This document shows, piece after piece, positions 25,639 through 37,195 of a stretch of 64,000 nt of DNA (position 1 is its first letter; each line of letters opens with the position of its first letter). The notes beneath the pieces were generated by a model that was not told the origin of the DNA, made no database searches, and saw only the letters and a list, made by a program, of their open reading frames with translations. Origin of the DNA: Epichloe hybrida (lineage: Eukaryota > Ascomycota > Sordariomycetes > Hypocreales > Clavicipitaceae); assembly GCA_019022495.1 (NCBI GenBank), contig JAFEKR010000001.1:6076001-6140000 (forward strand). The letters run 5' to 3'. The translations under genes and the position numbers were made by a program.

Positions 25639-25925
25639 TATTAGTTCCACTAAGGAACGTTTGCACTAGTATAATAAGGTTAAATTCAATAAAGTTAATA
25701 ATAATAGCTAATAACTAAGAGAAGAGAAGAGGGAGAAGGAGAGGAATCTAGCTAAAAAAGAAGGTAAGCAAAAAGGGGGAAAAGTAAGGCTATAGTGTGG
25801 TGCCACTGCTAATAAAGCAGGGTAGCTTATAATATATCTAATCGCATCGCGTGCATCCCTTCGGTGGCTCCACTCTTTGGCCACGGTCGGACTATCTATT
25901 GTCCGAGGGTCCGAAGGAAGCCACA
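25639..25925 (-). repeat. Copia LTR, right copy (5' LTR in element orientation)
   Basis: 287 bp. Its right half keeps GC-rich unmutated sequence (about 25840-25925). In the left copy the same part is RIP-mutated, so this half is closer to the ancestral LTR. Confidence 0.9.
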
Positions 25926-26071
25926 ATACTACACTATAAAAAAAAAAAAAACTATAATACACTAACTATAAAAAAAAAACTACAATATATTAACTACAAG
26001 AAAAAAAAACTACACTATAAATACAAGTTTTTCCTAAAAACTACACTAACTACACTACAAACAATACTCTG

Positions 26072-28370
26072 ATAGGAGGTAAGGCTAGCCCTAGATAATC
26101 CCCTAAAGGTAAGATATATTATAAAGTAGTTCCTTAGTATAAGAAGACTTTAATACTATATATTAGCATAAGACCTAGCCTTTAGCTAATGTAAACTAGG
26201 GGAGGACCTAGGCTACCCTAGAGGTAACTAAACTAACTAATAAACAGACACTATAGATAACTAAAGGGAGGCACTAGGTGTTAGGAGCGCAGAGGTCAAA
26301 GATAGGATGTTCATTAAAGCAAGTCTTTGGAGAACCTTTAGGCTATGCGAATAACAAAGAGGCTAGCTAGCTACAAGATAGCTATATGCTTATAAAGTAA
26401 GGTATTTATTAAAGACTACGCATATTATTAGTGCTAGGTTAGAGATTAAAACCTTTACGCACCTGCCCCTAGCTAGCATTTATCTAGCAGCGACTGCAAT
26501 AGTCTTAGCCATCACTTCGTTCTTAACCTTTTAGTGCAAGCCGTGACACTAGGTAAAATAGTATAGCTATAGAGGTAGGCTAGATATAAGGTAAAATTAC
26601 ACTAAGATAAGAAGACTATAGGTCTAGAATAGTTATTAGATTAATTTTAAGTAAATACTATAGGTATTATTTTATACTAGCTTACTACTGCCCCTTTACT
26701 AACCTAGAATTAGCCCTATTTCTCCTTAGGAATAGGGATTATATCCTCTATTACCTTACTCTTACCCTTAGCTAATAGGCTAGTAGCTAGGAGCTAGTTT
26801 ATTTCTACTACTTAAGTATTAAGTTACTAGAGCTAAAAAATAACCTTATTATATTATTCCTTAGTAAACCTAGACCTAGCTAGGTCTAGGCCTACTACTA
26901 TAGCACCTTATTTCTTCTTAGCGTAGTTTTTAGCATAGAGTTTCTTAACCTAAGCTATATAGTTCTCTAAGGCCTAGATAATTAAAGTTAGCTATAAAAT
27001 AAAGCTACTACTAAGCTAGAGTAAAATTACTTATATTACTCCTAGTAACTATACTAGCCTAAGTCTTAACTAATTACTAATATTCCCCTTACTAGCTAGT
27101 AATATTTAGCTATAAGCAAATTAGCACTAGAGTAAGCTTAGAATAAGCATAGGAGTTAATATTACCTTAATATATTTGTAATTATAAACTTAATAATTAA
27201 AGTAAGCATTAAATATTACCCCTTTATATACTAATTAGCCTTACCTCTAGACTAGAAATAAACTAACTTACTAATAATATTATAGCACTAATAGCCCTTA
27301 TACTTAATGAATTATATCTTATAGGATATACACTAGATCTCTTATAGCTTACCTAGCTACCCTAGGTTAGACCTAGAAATAAGGTAAAATAAAGGTAAAG
27401 GGGACTTACTTCTAGGCCTTTTGCCTTTACTTAATCTAATTACTTCTAGGTTAGGAACTTCCTTAAATACTTATCTAAGGTTATAAGTTCCTAGGTAAAT
27501 TAAAGCTAGAATAGCACTAAAAATAAGGTACTTATAGAGCTTAGTAATATTATAGTGTGTTTTCTATATAAAATATTAGTATTTAAACTAGCACTAGACT
27601 AGAGAAGCCTTAAATAGCTTCTAAAGGGAATAGAGAGAAAAAGAACCTATAGGAAATTTATTATAAGAAAAGAAAAAAGGTTAAAACCTTAAGAGAGAAA
27701 AAGCTTTTTTTTATACTTAAGAGAGAGAGAGAGAGGGACTAATTATAATATTAGCTAGAAAATAAAGTATAAGATAAGTAAACGCATAGATAGCGCATAA
27801 CTAATCTAGGAGCAAAACCACCTAGCTACTAGGCCTAAATCACTTACCCTTACTATAATTAAATAAAACTATATACTTAGACTTTATAAGATATTTAGAC
27901 TAGTACTAGGTTAGATTTAGCTAAAAAGTAAGGCACTAGAAGAGTTAGAAGTAAAGTAAATAAAAAGTAAATTATTATTATAAGTCTAAATTTACTATAC
28001 CTTAGGGTAAAGTAAGGGATATAAAGCTAGGTTAAAGTAAGACTAGACTAGCACTAAAGGGAGCTAGTTAAGATTACTACTATATATTTTCCTTTTTTTT
28101 TTTTTTTTTTTTTTAGAATAAGGCTAGCATAAGCTAGTACTAAACACCTATAATTAGTTATAACTAATGTAGCGTAAACCTAGAAGAGGGTTAGCGCTAA
28201 CTTGTTTATAGATATAAGAGGGTTTTTCTTCCTAGCAAAGGGTTTTCTCTCTTAACTAAGCGAATGGAGTACTAGGAATAGCTATATAGTTAGCTAGCTA
28301 GCGTAAAGAATATATATATATATATCCTATAGCTGTAAATTACTAACTTTTCTATACTAGGCTATGCTAA
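26072..28370. other. Unassigned RIP-mutated DNA (excluding the LTR at 26279-26548)
   Basis: No domain could be assigned. A 22-base T run lies at 28093-28114; on the minus strand it would be a poly(A) tract, possibly the tail of a retroposon, but no matching element body was recognised. The complement of about 26860-26980 has a short open stretch rich in lysine and alanine, possibly a relict of a gag-like gene. Confidence 0.4.
26279..26548 (+). repeat. Probable solo LTR, family 3 (270 bp)
   Basis: Starts TGTTAGGAGC, ends CCGTGACA, and is flanked by the 5-bp duplication CTAGG (26274-26278, 26549-26553). No internal element sequence adjoins it, which fits LTR-LTR recombination. It is the least mutated copy and serves as reference for the split copy at 420-575 and 35694-35815. 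A purine run aaagggagg just upstream leaves open that it is a 3' LTR. Confidence 0.75.
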
Positions 28371-31300
28371 CTTTAGCTAGTAACTTCTAGGACCTTTTAG
28401 TTATTTATAAATAGGTTTAGGCCCTTATAGACACTACTATTACTGCTAAGAATAAGGAGGGTATCCCTGTGTTTTTAGATATAACTTACTATAGCTTTGC
28501 TATATATATCTTAAATTTAGTAATAGGTTTTAACTATACTAACACTATGCACTACATTGCCTTTAGGCTAACTAGTGCTATAAAGGCATATTAAGTGCGT
28601 TAAATTACTTATTTTTTACCTATTTCTTACTAACCTTTTTATATAAGCTACCTTTATTTTATACTAGAACTATCTAGTTTTATAGTAATAGCTATAAGTT
28701 TCCTTAGTAATTATAGCTCCCTTTCTCTCTCTTTTAGTTTATATATAGCTTTCCCTTACTCTTTTGCTTAGTCTTTACTAACTTTTCTATAGGAAAACCT
28801 TAAGGATACTATATTTATCTAGGAGGTAAGAATAGTCCTTTAGCTCTAGCCCTTTAACCCTAGGTATATAGCCTAGGTTATAGTGGTTTATTACTTTTAC
28901 TACGCTATAGAGAAGGTAATTTAGGGTAATAAGAACTAGGTAAAGTATAGCTTTAATAGCTAGAATATAGTCTCCTATATAGGGGCTATAATAGAGGGTT
29001 TTCCTATTATTTTGCTTACGCTCTAGGCGTGTTTTTCTTTGTTATTTAGTAGCATAACCTAGGCCTTTAGGCAATAGTTTTTATAGTAACTAGTAAGGTT
29101 AGGCCTTTTCTATAGCGTGTTTATGTTCCTTTATAAGTGCCTTAATCCTATATTACTATCTTTATTACTAGACCTTAGTAACTAGTAAGATTAAGTCTTT
29201 TCTATAGCATATTTATATTTCTTTATTAGTGCTTTAATCCTATATCACCACTTTTCTTACTAGACTTATTTTAGTAAAATGCTTAAATTATATGTTAAGT
29301 GCCTTCTATATTCTTTACTAGAACCTATTAGTTATATTTACTTAGCTAACCCTTCTATTTTACTAGGTATTTATTACTTTCTTAGGTTTTCCTATAGTCC
29401 TTAACTTCCTTAACTTTATACTTATTATCTTTATTCTTTAAGTCTAGTATTAGTATTTCCTTATCTTTAGTAACTTTATAGTAATTCTATAGCTTTAGTA
29501 AGCTAATATAGAATATGTTATATAGCTAACTATATTTTTTAGGTAATATAAGTCTATATGCTTATTTTCCTATAGCATTAAGTACTTAAAATAGTCTAAT
29601 AAATCTAGGGATTAGCTTTTATTTTACATCCTTAAGCCTAATGTTCTTTACTAATAATAGTACTAGGTTATCTCTTTTTAGTGTTAATAACTAGTAATAC
29701 TAGTTATAGTACTTTACTTAGGTCTTAGTAGCTTTTACCTAGTTTTACTTTAGTTACTCTTTAACTTTATATAGCTTTATAATATATATATAAGCTTCTA
29801 GTACCTCCCTTTTATTAGTCTTATCCTTAAAAGCTAGGTAAAACTTAGGTAAATAGCCTATAAGGGAGTAATTAGGAGAGTAACCTATACTCCTATTTAC
29901 TATATTATTATAAGTAAATTAGGCTATTAGGAGTAGCTTAGGCTATATTTATTAGTTATTAGCTATAAAGTATTAAAGGTAATACTTAAGCACTTAGTTT
30001 ATTCTCTTTATTTACCTATTAGTTTAGGGGTAAAATACTATAAAAAGCCTTTGCTTTATATATAATAAGTAATATAAGTCTAACTAGAATTAGCTTATAA
30101 AGACTAATCCCCTATTAGATATAATGCCCTCTAGTGCCTTAAACCTTAGTTTAATTTCCTTATAGAAAAGCTTTACTAGTTTAGCTATATTAATTATTAT
30201 AGTTATAGGTAAGAAAATAAAGTACTTAGTAAATTAGTCTATAATTACTAGGATTATATTAGTCTCTTATTTGCTTACTTAGGTAACTAGTAATCCTATA
30301 ATAAAATCTATTAAGATTTCTGCCTATAGTTACTATAGTATTAGTAAGGATTTAAGGCTTTTATATAGGTAATACCTTCTAGCTACTACTTACTAGTAAA
30401 CCCTATAGCTTATAATATAGTTAGATACTAACTTACTTATGCCTAGCTACTAGAAGTAATACTTTAATAGCTTAAGAGTGTATTTAGTCTTAAAGTAACT
30501 TACTAGTAAATTATTATAGTATAGCTATAAAAGCTCCTATTATAAGATAAGCTCCTAAGGAATAACTACTTAGTCTTAGTATATTAGGAGACCCCTTATA
30601 CTATATAACTATAGACTAGCTTTTCCCTTACCTCTTACTAGGGAATTATTAATCTTACTATTTTACCTTTATAAATCTAGATCTTAATCCTATACCTTTT
30701 ATAGTAATTATACTAATAGTTTATTTAGCCTAGATTAGTAAGGATTTAGTGGCTTAATAGTCTCCTATATCTCTTATACTATGCTAATATCTTAAATATA
30801 TATTACTTTCTCCTAGAAATTACCCTTATTTAGCTAATCTTTTACTAGATTTATAGTAACTAACTAGCCTCTTAACTAGGCTACTTTAGCCTCTAGAGCT
30901 CTCTCTATAGTAACTAGGGTATTTTCCTTCCCTAAAGGTATTTTACTAAGCCTCTTTACTAAGACTAAGGTATTTTCCTCCCCTAAAGGCATTTTACTAT
31001 ATTTTCTTTAATACATTAAGACTAGGGTATTTTCCTCCCTTAAAGGTATCTTACTATATTTTCTCTTATATATTAGTATCTTTTCTTTTACTAGTTCTTT
31101 AGTAACTACTATTTTCTTTTAAAGCTCTAGTAAAAGTAACTTATTTATTAAGGGTTTACCTTTATAATTAGACTATCTTAATAGTATATTTACTAGGTTA
31201 CTTTTCCTAGGTTTATACCTAATTATAAAGTAAAAGAGGCAGAGAAATATACACTATTTAGCTTACCTTTTATTTAGCTTTTATTACTTTATAAAAGTCT

Positions 31301-34300
31301 ATAAGTTATAGTAATCTAATAGGACCTTTACTAGGGTTACTATACTTTTAATATAGTATTACTAGTGTTTAAATAACTTTACTATAGTAAGTAACTCCTA
31401 ATTTACTATACTATAATTATATTTAGTATTTATAAACTTTCTTAACTAAAATACTATAGAATACTATTAGCCCTTATTATCTTACTAAGATAAGATTCTT
31501 ACTATTATAAAGACTAAAGTATTTATCTTAATATACACTAGCTAACTTAGGTTATAATAATAGAGAAAAGATACTTATTAAAAGGTATTTTTTAGCTAGT
31601 TAAACACTAGCTATTCTCTTTCCTTAAATATAAACTTCCTAGTCTAAATACTATTTTAACTACCTTTTATTAGTATATATAAGGGTACTATAATCCTAAA
31701 GTATTAGTAAATAAACCTTTAGTAAAAGTTATAAAATCCTAGGAAAGACTATATATCTTTAAAGCTTATAGGCTTCTTTTAGTCTTAGATTATATTTACT
31801 TTATATATATCTATTAAAATGCTATTAACTAATAGAATAAACCCTAGGAATTTTACTAATTCCTAGTAAAATAAACACTTTAAGGGTTTTATATATAACT
31901 TTACTAACCTTATATATTCTAAAACTTCCTTAATATATATAGTGTGCTTCTCTTATATTTTTAAGAAAATAAGGATATTATTTAAATACACTATATAAAT
32001 AGTATTTACTAGCTTATAAAGCGCTTTATAAATATAGCTCTAAAAAGTAGCTAGTATATTAGTTAGCTTAAAGGGTATTATAAGATATTTATAGTATTTA
32101 TAATAGGTATAAAATATAGTCTTTTACTTATTACCCTTTTTAATATAAATTTAATAGTAAGTATCCTTAATATTAATCTTTAAGAAATAATAGGCTCCTT
32201 AGCACTAGTCTAGGATCTTTAAAATTAAGAGAAAAGTATAGTAATTCTTTTATATTACTTTATTAAGTCCTTAATAATTTATATATAGTTAAAGTATTTT
32301 ATCTTTCTTTAGTATAAATAGGATAAGTATGCTTATAAGGCTCTTAGAGAGTCTTATCTAGCTTTTCTATAAGTTCTTATTAATATATTTATAAAGCTCC
32401 TTTAACTTACTTTAGGAGAGAGAGTAAATTAGTTTATATAAGGGCATAGCCCTAGGTATTAGGTTAATTATATAATTAGTCTCCTTTCTTAATAGTAAAC
32501 TACTTACTTTATTTACTATAAATATATCTTTAAACTTATATAGTTTCTTAGGGATATCTTTAATAGTTTTATATACTTTTACCTCCTTATTATCTTTAAG
32601 GGTAATAAACTTATCTTTTATAACTCCTATAATAGTATATATAATAGCCTTATTATATATTACCTTTATAAACTTATAGGGAGTTATAAGTAAAAAAGCT
32701 ATTTTCTTTTTCTTAAACTATTACTTTTATAAGTATAAATAAAGATATATATATTCTTTAGTAAGTGTATATATCCTAATTAAGATAGAGCTTTCCCTTA
32801 CTCTTAGGTCTTTATCTATAGCTAGAGTATTGTTTGTAGTTAGTGTAGTGTGTTTTGTAGTTTTTATATTTAATTTTATAGCTAGCTTATAATTAAATAA
32901 ATTATCCTATAAATCACGGAATCCTATAGAGATAAATCCTAAGAAAAATACTATATAGAAAAGTAAGTCTAAAAGTGGACCCCTTGCCTGTAAATTAGAA
33001 AAACTACATTTGTAGTATATTCTTAGTGCTAAAATGTAGTAAAATGTAGTTTTTCTAATTTATAGGCAAGGGGTTTACTTTTAGACTTACTTTTATATAT
33101 AACTATATTATAGTTTTTTAGTTATCTATCTAAAAAAAGAAGTTTTATATCTCTATATATTTTCTAAGATTAGATATATATTATTTGTTAAATAAAAAAT
33201 ACACTACAAATTAATTGTAGTGCAATACTCTGTCTATAGCTATATATAGTAGCTTAAGGTCCTTTTCTTTCTCTCGTAAGTCTTTAATAGTAATAAGCAC
33301 CTTATAGACACTATATTAAGGGACTATAAGGGCCCTTATTACCTAGAGAATAAGTGCTATAGCCTTAGCCTAATTAAGCTTATAGTTTCTTATAAATTTA
33401 ATGCTAATAATATTAAGCTTAGCATAGCTATTTAGATTTACTACTATTTTAATATCTTTATACTTATAAATAGTAACTAGTATATAAAATTAATGCCTAA
33501 TTAGTACCTTAGTGTTTAAGGTAAAGGTAAAGGCCTTTACTTTTGCCTTAAGAAGTTTCCTTATTTATCTTAGGGATTTTTCCTTAGCTTATTATATTTA
33601 TTTATAAGGTAATCTAGGCTATTATAGTTAAAATATTATCTCTTATCCCTTACTTTACTATTATTTAGGTATATAGCTAGGCTCTTTTCCTAGTCTTTAT
33701 TTCTTTAATCTTTATATAGCTTATAACCTTAAGGTAAGTTATTTCTATAATATTATAGATTTTTATATAATCCCTTATCTCCTAAATATTTAAGCTTTTA
33801 CTTACTCTTTAGTATAGCCTCCTAAAATTACTAGGTAAGTTATATAACCTTCTCTTATGTTTTCCTAGTAATAGAGGTATATAGGTTAATATAGTTCTAT
33901 AGCTTAGGGAGTAACTTTATAAAGAATATAAGGGTATAGGACTTTTCTAGGGCTTTTTCTAGGTATATCTCTAGTAAATCTAGGAAAATACTAAATTTAA
34001 TAGGGCTTTAGCCCTTATATTACTTTATATTCTTAAGCTATATAGCTATTTAAGTATTATAGTTTATAAAATCCCTAAGTAATATAAGTATCTAGGTCTA
34101 GAATTTATCCTAGTTATCCTTAAGATTATCCTAGCTATTAGCCTATTATTTATTAAGGTATTTATCTTATCTTACCTTATAGTTAGTATATATATAGTTA
34201 AGTATAAAGAGAATCTTTTAGTAATTATATTAGTATTTCTTCTTTACCTTATTAAAGGTATAGTTTAGGTTATTTATCTATATCTTATGCTTTTAAGGGT

Positions 34301-34701
34301 TTATAAGGTATTAAAGCTTAGTAATATTCTTAACTTTAACCTCTTAGCTACTATTACTTAAGAAAAGGCTAGCTTTTTACTTACTTTTTCCTTATACTTC
34401 CCTTAAGTTATCCTTAATAAGGTTAATAAGCTCTTATTTTTATTCTTATAATCTTTAGAGTTTTTCTAGCTAAGTAATTTACTTTAGTATTACTATAGCT
34501 TTACTATAAGGGGTAAAGGGTCTTATTATAAGCATAGTTTTATTAGTATATAGTATATCTTTACCTATAGTATTACCCTTATTTAATTAGGTATAACTCT
34601 TATCTATTAGGGTTAGGTTATTATCTAATATTACTCTAGTAAATTAAGTAGTTTTTCCCCTTATATTACTCTTAGGTAGCTAGTAAGAGAAGCTTTAGAA
34701 T
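28370..34701 (-). pseudogene. gag-pol relict of the large gypsy element
   Basis: Minus-strand relicts run from the right LTR leftwards: a gag-like region (about 34600-33240), reverse transcriptase (about 32150-31900, YLNNILIF) and an integrase-like part (about 30500-30100). A 410-bp hAT miniature element lies at 32823-33232. Numerous TAG/TAA codons and Asp-to-Asn changes are those expected from RIP. Confidence 0.7.
32823..33232 (-). mobile_element. 410-bp hAT miniature element (MITE), copy 3, inverted
   Basis: Exactly 410 bp, with ends TAGAGTATTG (one RIP change) and CAATACTCTG and a perfect 8-bp duplication TCTATAGC (32815-32822, 33233-33240). It is the reverse complement of the copies at 35080 and the outer split copy. 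The middle holds a long imperfect palindrome (about 32965-33100), so a transcript would fold into a hairpin. Confidence 0.92.
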
Positions 34702-34899
34702 TATAAGAATAATAGTAGCTAAGTAAGAGATATAAGGGCTTTAGTATATTAACTAAAGCTTACTAGGTTTAAGTGTGTTATACATGCGAGTTACTAGCTT
34801 ATAGCTAGTGGCTTGCTAGTGTCACGTGGACCTAGCCCTAGGGCCTTGCTAGCCCGTGGGGTGCGCAGGTGCACCTGTTGTTGTGAGTGGGGCCTCACA
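34702..34899 (-). repeat. Right LTR of the large gypsy element (198 bp)
   Basis: Starts TATAAGAAT (mutated TGTGAGAAC) and ends ggcctcaca, followed by the duplicated T5. The right end is GC-rich and little mutated, unlike its start. Confidence 0.88.
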
Positions 34900-34904
34900 T
34901 TTTT

Positions 34905-35693
34905 ATTTAACAAATAATATATATCTAATCTTAGAAAATATATAGAGATATAAAACTTCTTTTTTTAGATAGATAACTAAAAAACTATAATATAGTTATA
35001 TATAAAAGTAAGTCTAAAAGTAAACCCCTTACCTATAAATTAGAAAAACTACATTTTACTACATTTTAGCACTAAGAATCAGAGTATTGCACTACAATTG
35101 ATTTGTAGTGTATTTTTTATTTAACAAATAATATATATCTAATCTTAGAAAATATATAGAGATATAAAACTTCTTTTTTTAGATAGATAACTAAAAAACT
35201 ACAATGTAGTTATATATAAAAGTAGATCTAAAAGTAGACCCCTCGCCTATAAATTAGAAAAACTACATTTTACTACATTTTAGCACTAAGAATACACTAC
35301 AAATGTAGTTTTTCTAATTTATAGGCAAGGGGTTCACTTTTAGATTCACTTTTATATATAGTATTTTTCTTAGGATTTATCTCTATAGGATTACGTAATT
35401 TATAGGATAATCTATTTAAAAATAAGCTAGCTATAAAATTAAATATAAAAACTACAAAACACACTACACTAACTACAAACAATACTCTGCTAAGAATACA
35501 CTATAAATATAGTTTTTCTAATTTACAAGCAAGGGGTCCACTTTTAGATTTACTTTTATATATAGTATTTTTCTTAGGATTTATCTCTATAGGATTACGT
35601 GATTTATAGAATAATCTATTTAATTGTAAGCTAGCTATAAAATTAAATATAAAAACTACAAAACACACTACACTAACTACAAACAATACTCTG
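34905..35693 (+). mobile_element. 410-bp hAT miniature, outer copy, right part with nested copy
   Basis: 34905-35079 and 35498-35693 continue the outer miniature element begun at 576. They are interrupted by the inner copy at 35080-35489 plus its 8-bp duplication. The outer element ends CAATACTCTG at 35693, followed by attagtgc, the target duplication also found at 568-575. Confidence 0.88.
35080..35489 (+). mobile_element. 410-bp hAT miniature element, inner copy 2
   Basis: Perfect 10-bp terminal inverted repeats CAGAGTATTG and CAATACTCTG, length exactly 410 bp, and a perfect 8-bp duplication CTAAGAAT (35072-35079, 35490-35497). It inserted into the centre of the palindrome of another copy of itself. 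Two 61-residue open stretches on the complement are by-products of the repeat. Confidence 0.93.
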
Positions 35694-35815
35694 ATTAGTG
35701 CTAGGTTAGAGATTAAAACCTTTACGCACCTACCCCTAGCTAGTATTTATCTAGTAGTAATTACAATAGTCTTAGCTATTACTTCGTTTATAACCTTTTA
35801 GTGTAAGCCGTGACA
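35694..35815 (+). repeat. LTR family 3, right part (positions 149-270)
   Basis: 122 bp that match positions 149-270 of the reference LTR at 26279 and complete the left part at 420-575, with the 8-bp overlap being the hAT target duplication. Confidence 0.85.
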
Positions 35816-37195
35816 TTTATATAATATTTAAAGGTATTAATTAATATTATTAAAAAAGCTACTATTAAAGCTATGATAATTACCTTACTAGTAAATTATA
35901 GTAAATACATTACTTAACTAGGCTTTATAGCTATAAAGATTAATAAATATAAGCTACACTAAAAATAGGTAAGCAGTTATCTACCCTAATTAGGACTAAT
36001 CCGTAATAGCAGATGCGTGTTCAATTTTTGACAGATGCGTGTTTAGAGGTCCGGCTGGCTGTGTTATCGTACAGCCTGACTTACCTGGTAGGTACCTTAC
36101 CGAAGTGCCTACCTACAAATTGATATATATAACTTTTCATAATAAACTATGTACATCGAGAAATCTGCGTTGTTAGATGTAGCACATCCATCAAATAATT
36201 GGCCTTCAGTGGGGGTGGTCGCAAACTTTTGGCCTGTCACTGTAGTACCTACTACGCGCGCCGAGGGCTTGTTTGGTGCCTGCCACCGCGTTTATCTATC
36301 ATAGTATTCGGAATACGTCTTCTTCTGAGCACTACCCAGCTCTTACCATTATTCGGCTCCGCGCGCGTAGTAGTAGGTACATAAATTCCACGTAGCTACT
36401 CAGTTTGTTCTCTGTACAAGAAGATGTGATAGCGACGATAATAGCTTGATTTCCCTAGGTAGGTGGATTGGCAATATAGGTATATCGCGACCTCTGGTCA
36501 CCCTAGTGGTATACTTACATACACAAAAAAAACTCACGGAGGACACCAGACTGGATCAATCTTGGTGAGGGAACCCACTGACCACGGAGACACGAGATTT
36601 GCCTGTCGGGCAACAGCAATGCTCTGGAAGGGGAATAGCCACTTTGCGGGACGAACGTTGCCTTGATAGCACGGTTATAGTTCTCGTTTGCTGACGGGCA
36701 TATCGAATCGATACATCGATATGTCGCTATAAAGTCTCAATGTTTTGATTACTCTGTCCGGTCGCATACATGATATTTAAGAGAACTTTGTTTGTTTGTG
36801 TCTTGTTGACAGGCTGCACCGAAGTAGGTATTGGCCCAAAGAGTCGCCCTCGAGGTGCTACTCGACGGTGAGTTTATTATCATCCAAGGAAAACCAGCGA
36901 CTATTGAGACCATCATAAGCCAATAGACCCCGTTTTGCCAAAGATAATAAAACCCAGCAGCACAGGGTAACCGTGAAGGACATACTCTCATGCCAATCGA
37001 TGTTCGCTCTTTTACCAGCGTGTGCCCGGTTCACTTTCGATGCGACTCATCTTCCCCTGTTCCTCTTTGCAGATTTGGATGTCGTTCGCAGCTCTGGAAA
37101 CGAGAAGGACCGAAGTTTGTCCAAGTCATGCATATTCTTATTCCAGATATCGGTATCGTCCGCTACATTTTGTTGTTTACCCCGACCAGCCACCT
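35816..37195. other. Boundary and gene-free stretch
   Basis: RIP-type composition continues to about 36,000, then changes within some tens of bases to balanced composition (from about 36,010). Between there and 37195 only short unconvincing open frames occur, with no recognisable domain on either strand. It includes the 3' flank of the mago nashi gene. Confidence 0.5.

Larger units (their letters stand above)
19436..25925 (-). mobile_element. Ty1/copia LTR retrotransposon, RIP-inactivated
   Basis: 287-bp LTRs (19436-19722 and 25639-25925) and a 5-bp duplication ATACT (19431-19435, 25926-25930). On the minus strand near 20455-20270 a copia RNase H relict reads SFTNNKDLS, then KENNTFILKG and SSIKSK. 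This corresponds to the SFANNKDLSSQIG type known from fungal copia polyproteins. The frame is broken by RIP. Transcription would have run right to left. It is inserted in the hAT element at 17674-26071. Confidence 0.9.
17674..26071. mobile_element. hAT-type element with TIRs CAGAGTATTG, carrying a nested copia element
   Basis: Left end CAGAGTATTG (17674) and right end CAATACTCTG (26071) are perfect 10-bp inverted repeats. They are shared with the 410-bp miniature family, and both ends are rich in ACTACACTA-type subterminal motifs. Removing the copia element and its duplication leaves about 1.9 kb, probably non-autonomous. The expected 8-bp flanks (atagtaag and ataggagg) agree at six of eight positions, one mismatch being RIP-like, so the pairing of these ends is likely but not proven. 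Confidence 0.65.
615..34899 (-). mobile_element. Ty3/gypsy LTR retrotransposon with 198-bp LTRs, heavily nested
   Basis: The element has TG...CA ends and a 5-bp duplication of T (610-614 and 34900-34904). The left LTR is 615-697 plus 13530-13644 (198 bp once the hAT insertion is removed). The right LTR, 34702-34899, is also 198 bp. A reverse transcriptase relict reads on the minus strand near 31946-32010, with the motif VYLNNILIF standing for the usual VYLDDILIY, so transcription would have run from right to left. A purine-rich stretch (complement of 13645-13656) next to the left LTR fits a minus-strand polypurine tract. The interior hosts at least five other insertions. All frames are broken by RIP-type stops. 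Confidence 0.85.

Noticed and set aside
25708..26072. Open frames on both strands near the right copia LTR
   Set aside because: They lie in the LTR and in A/T-rich hAT subterminal sequence and have no family resemblance.
34800..34899. GC-rich stretch as a possible tRNA or small RNA gene
   Set aside because: It is the unmutated end of the 198-bp gypsy LTR and aligns to 13545-13644; no cloverleaf can be drawn.
35297..35686. Two near-identical 61-residue minus-strand open frames
   Set aside because: They are the same part of two copies of the 410-bp miniature element; the similarity comes from the repeat, not from a conserved gene.
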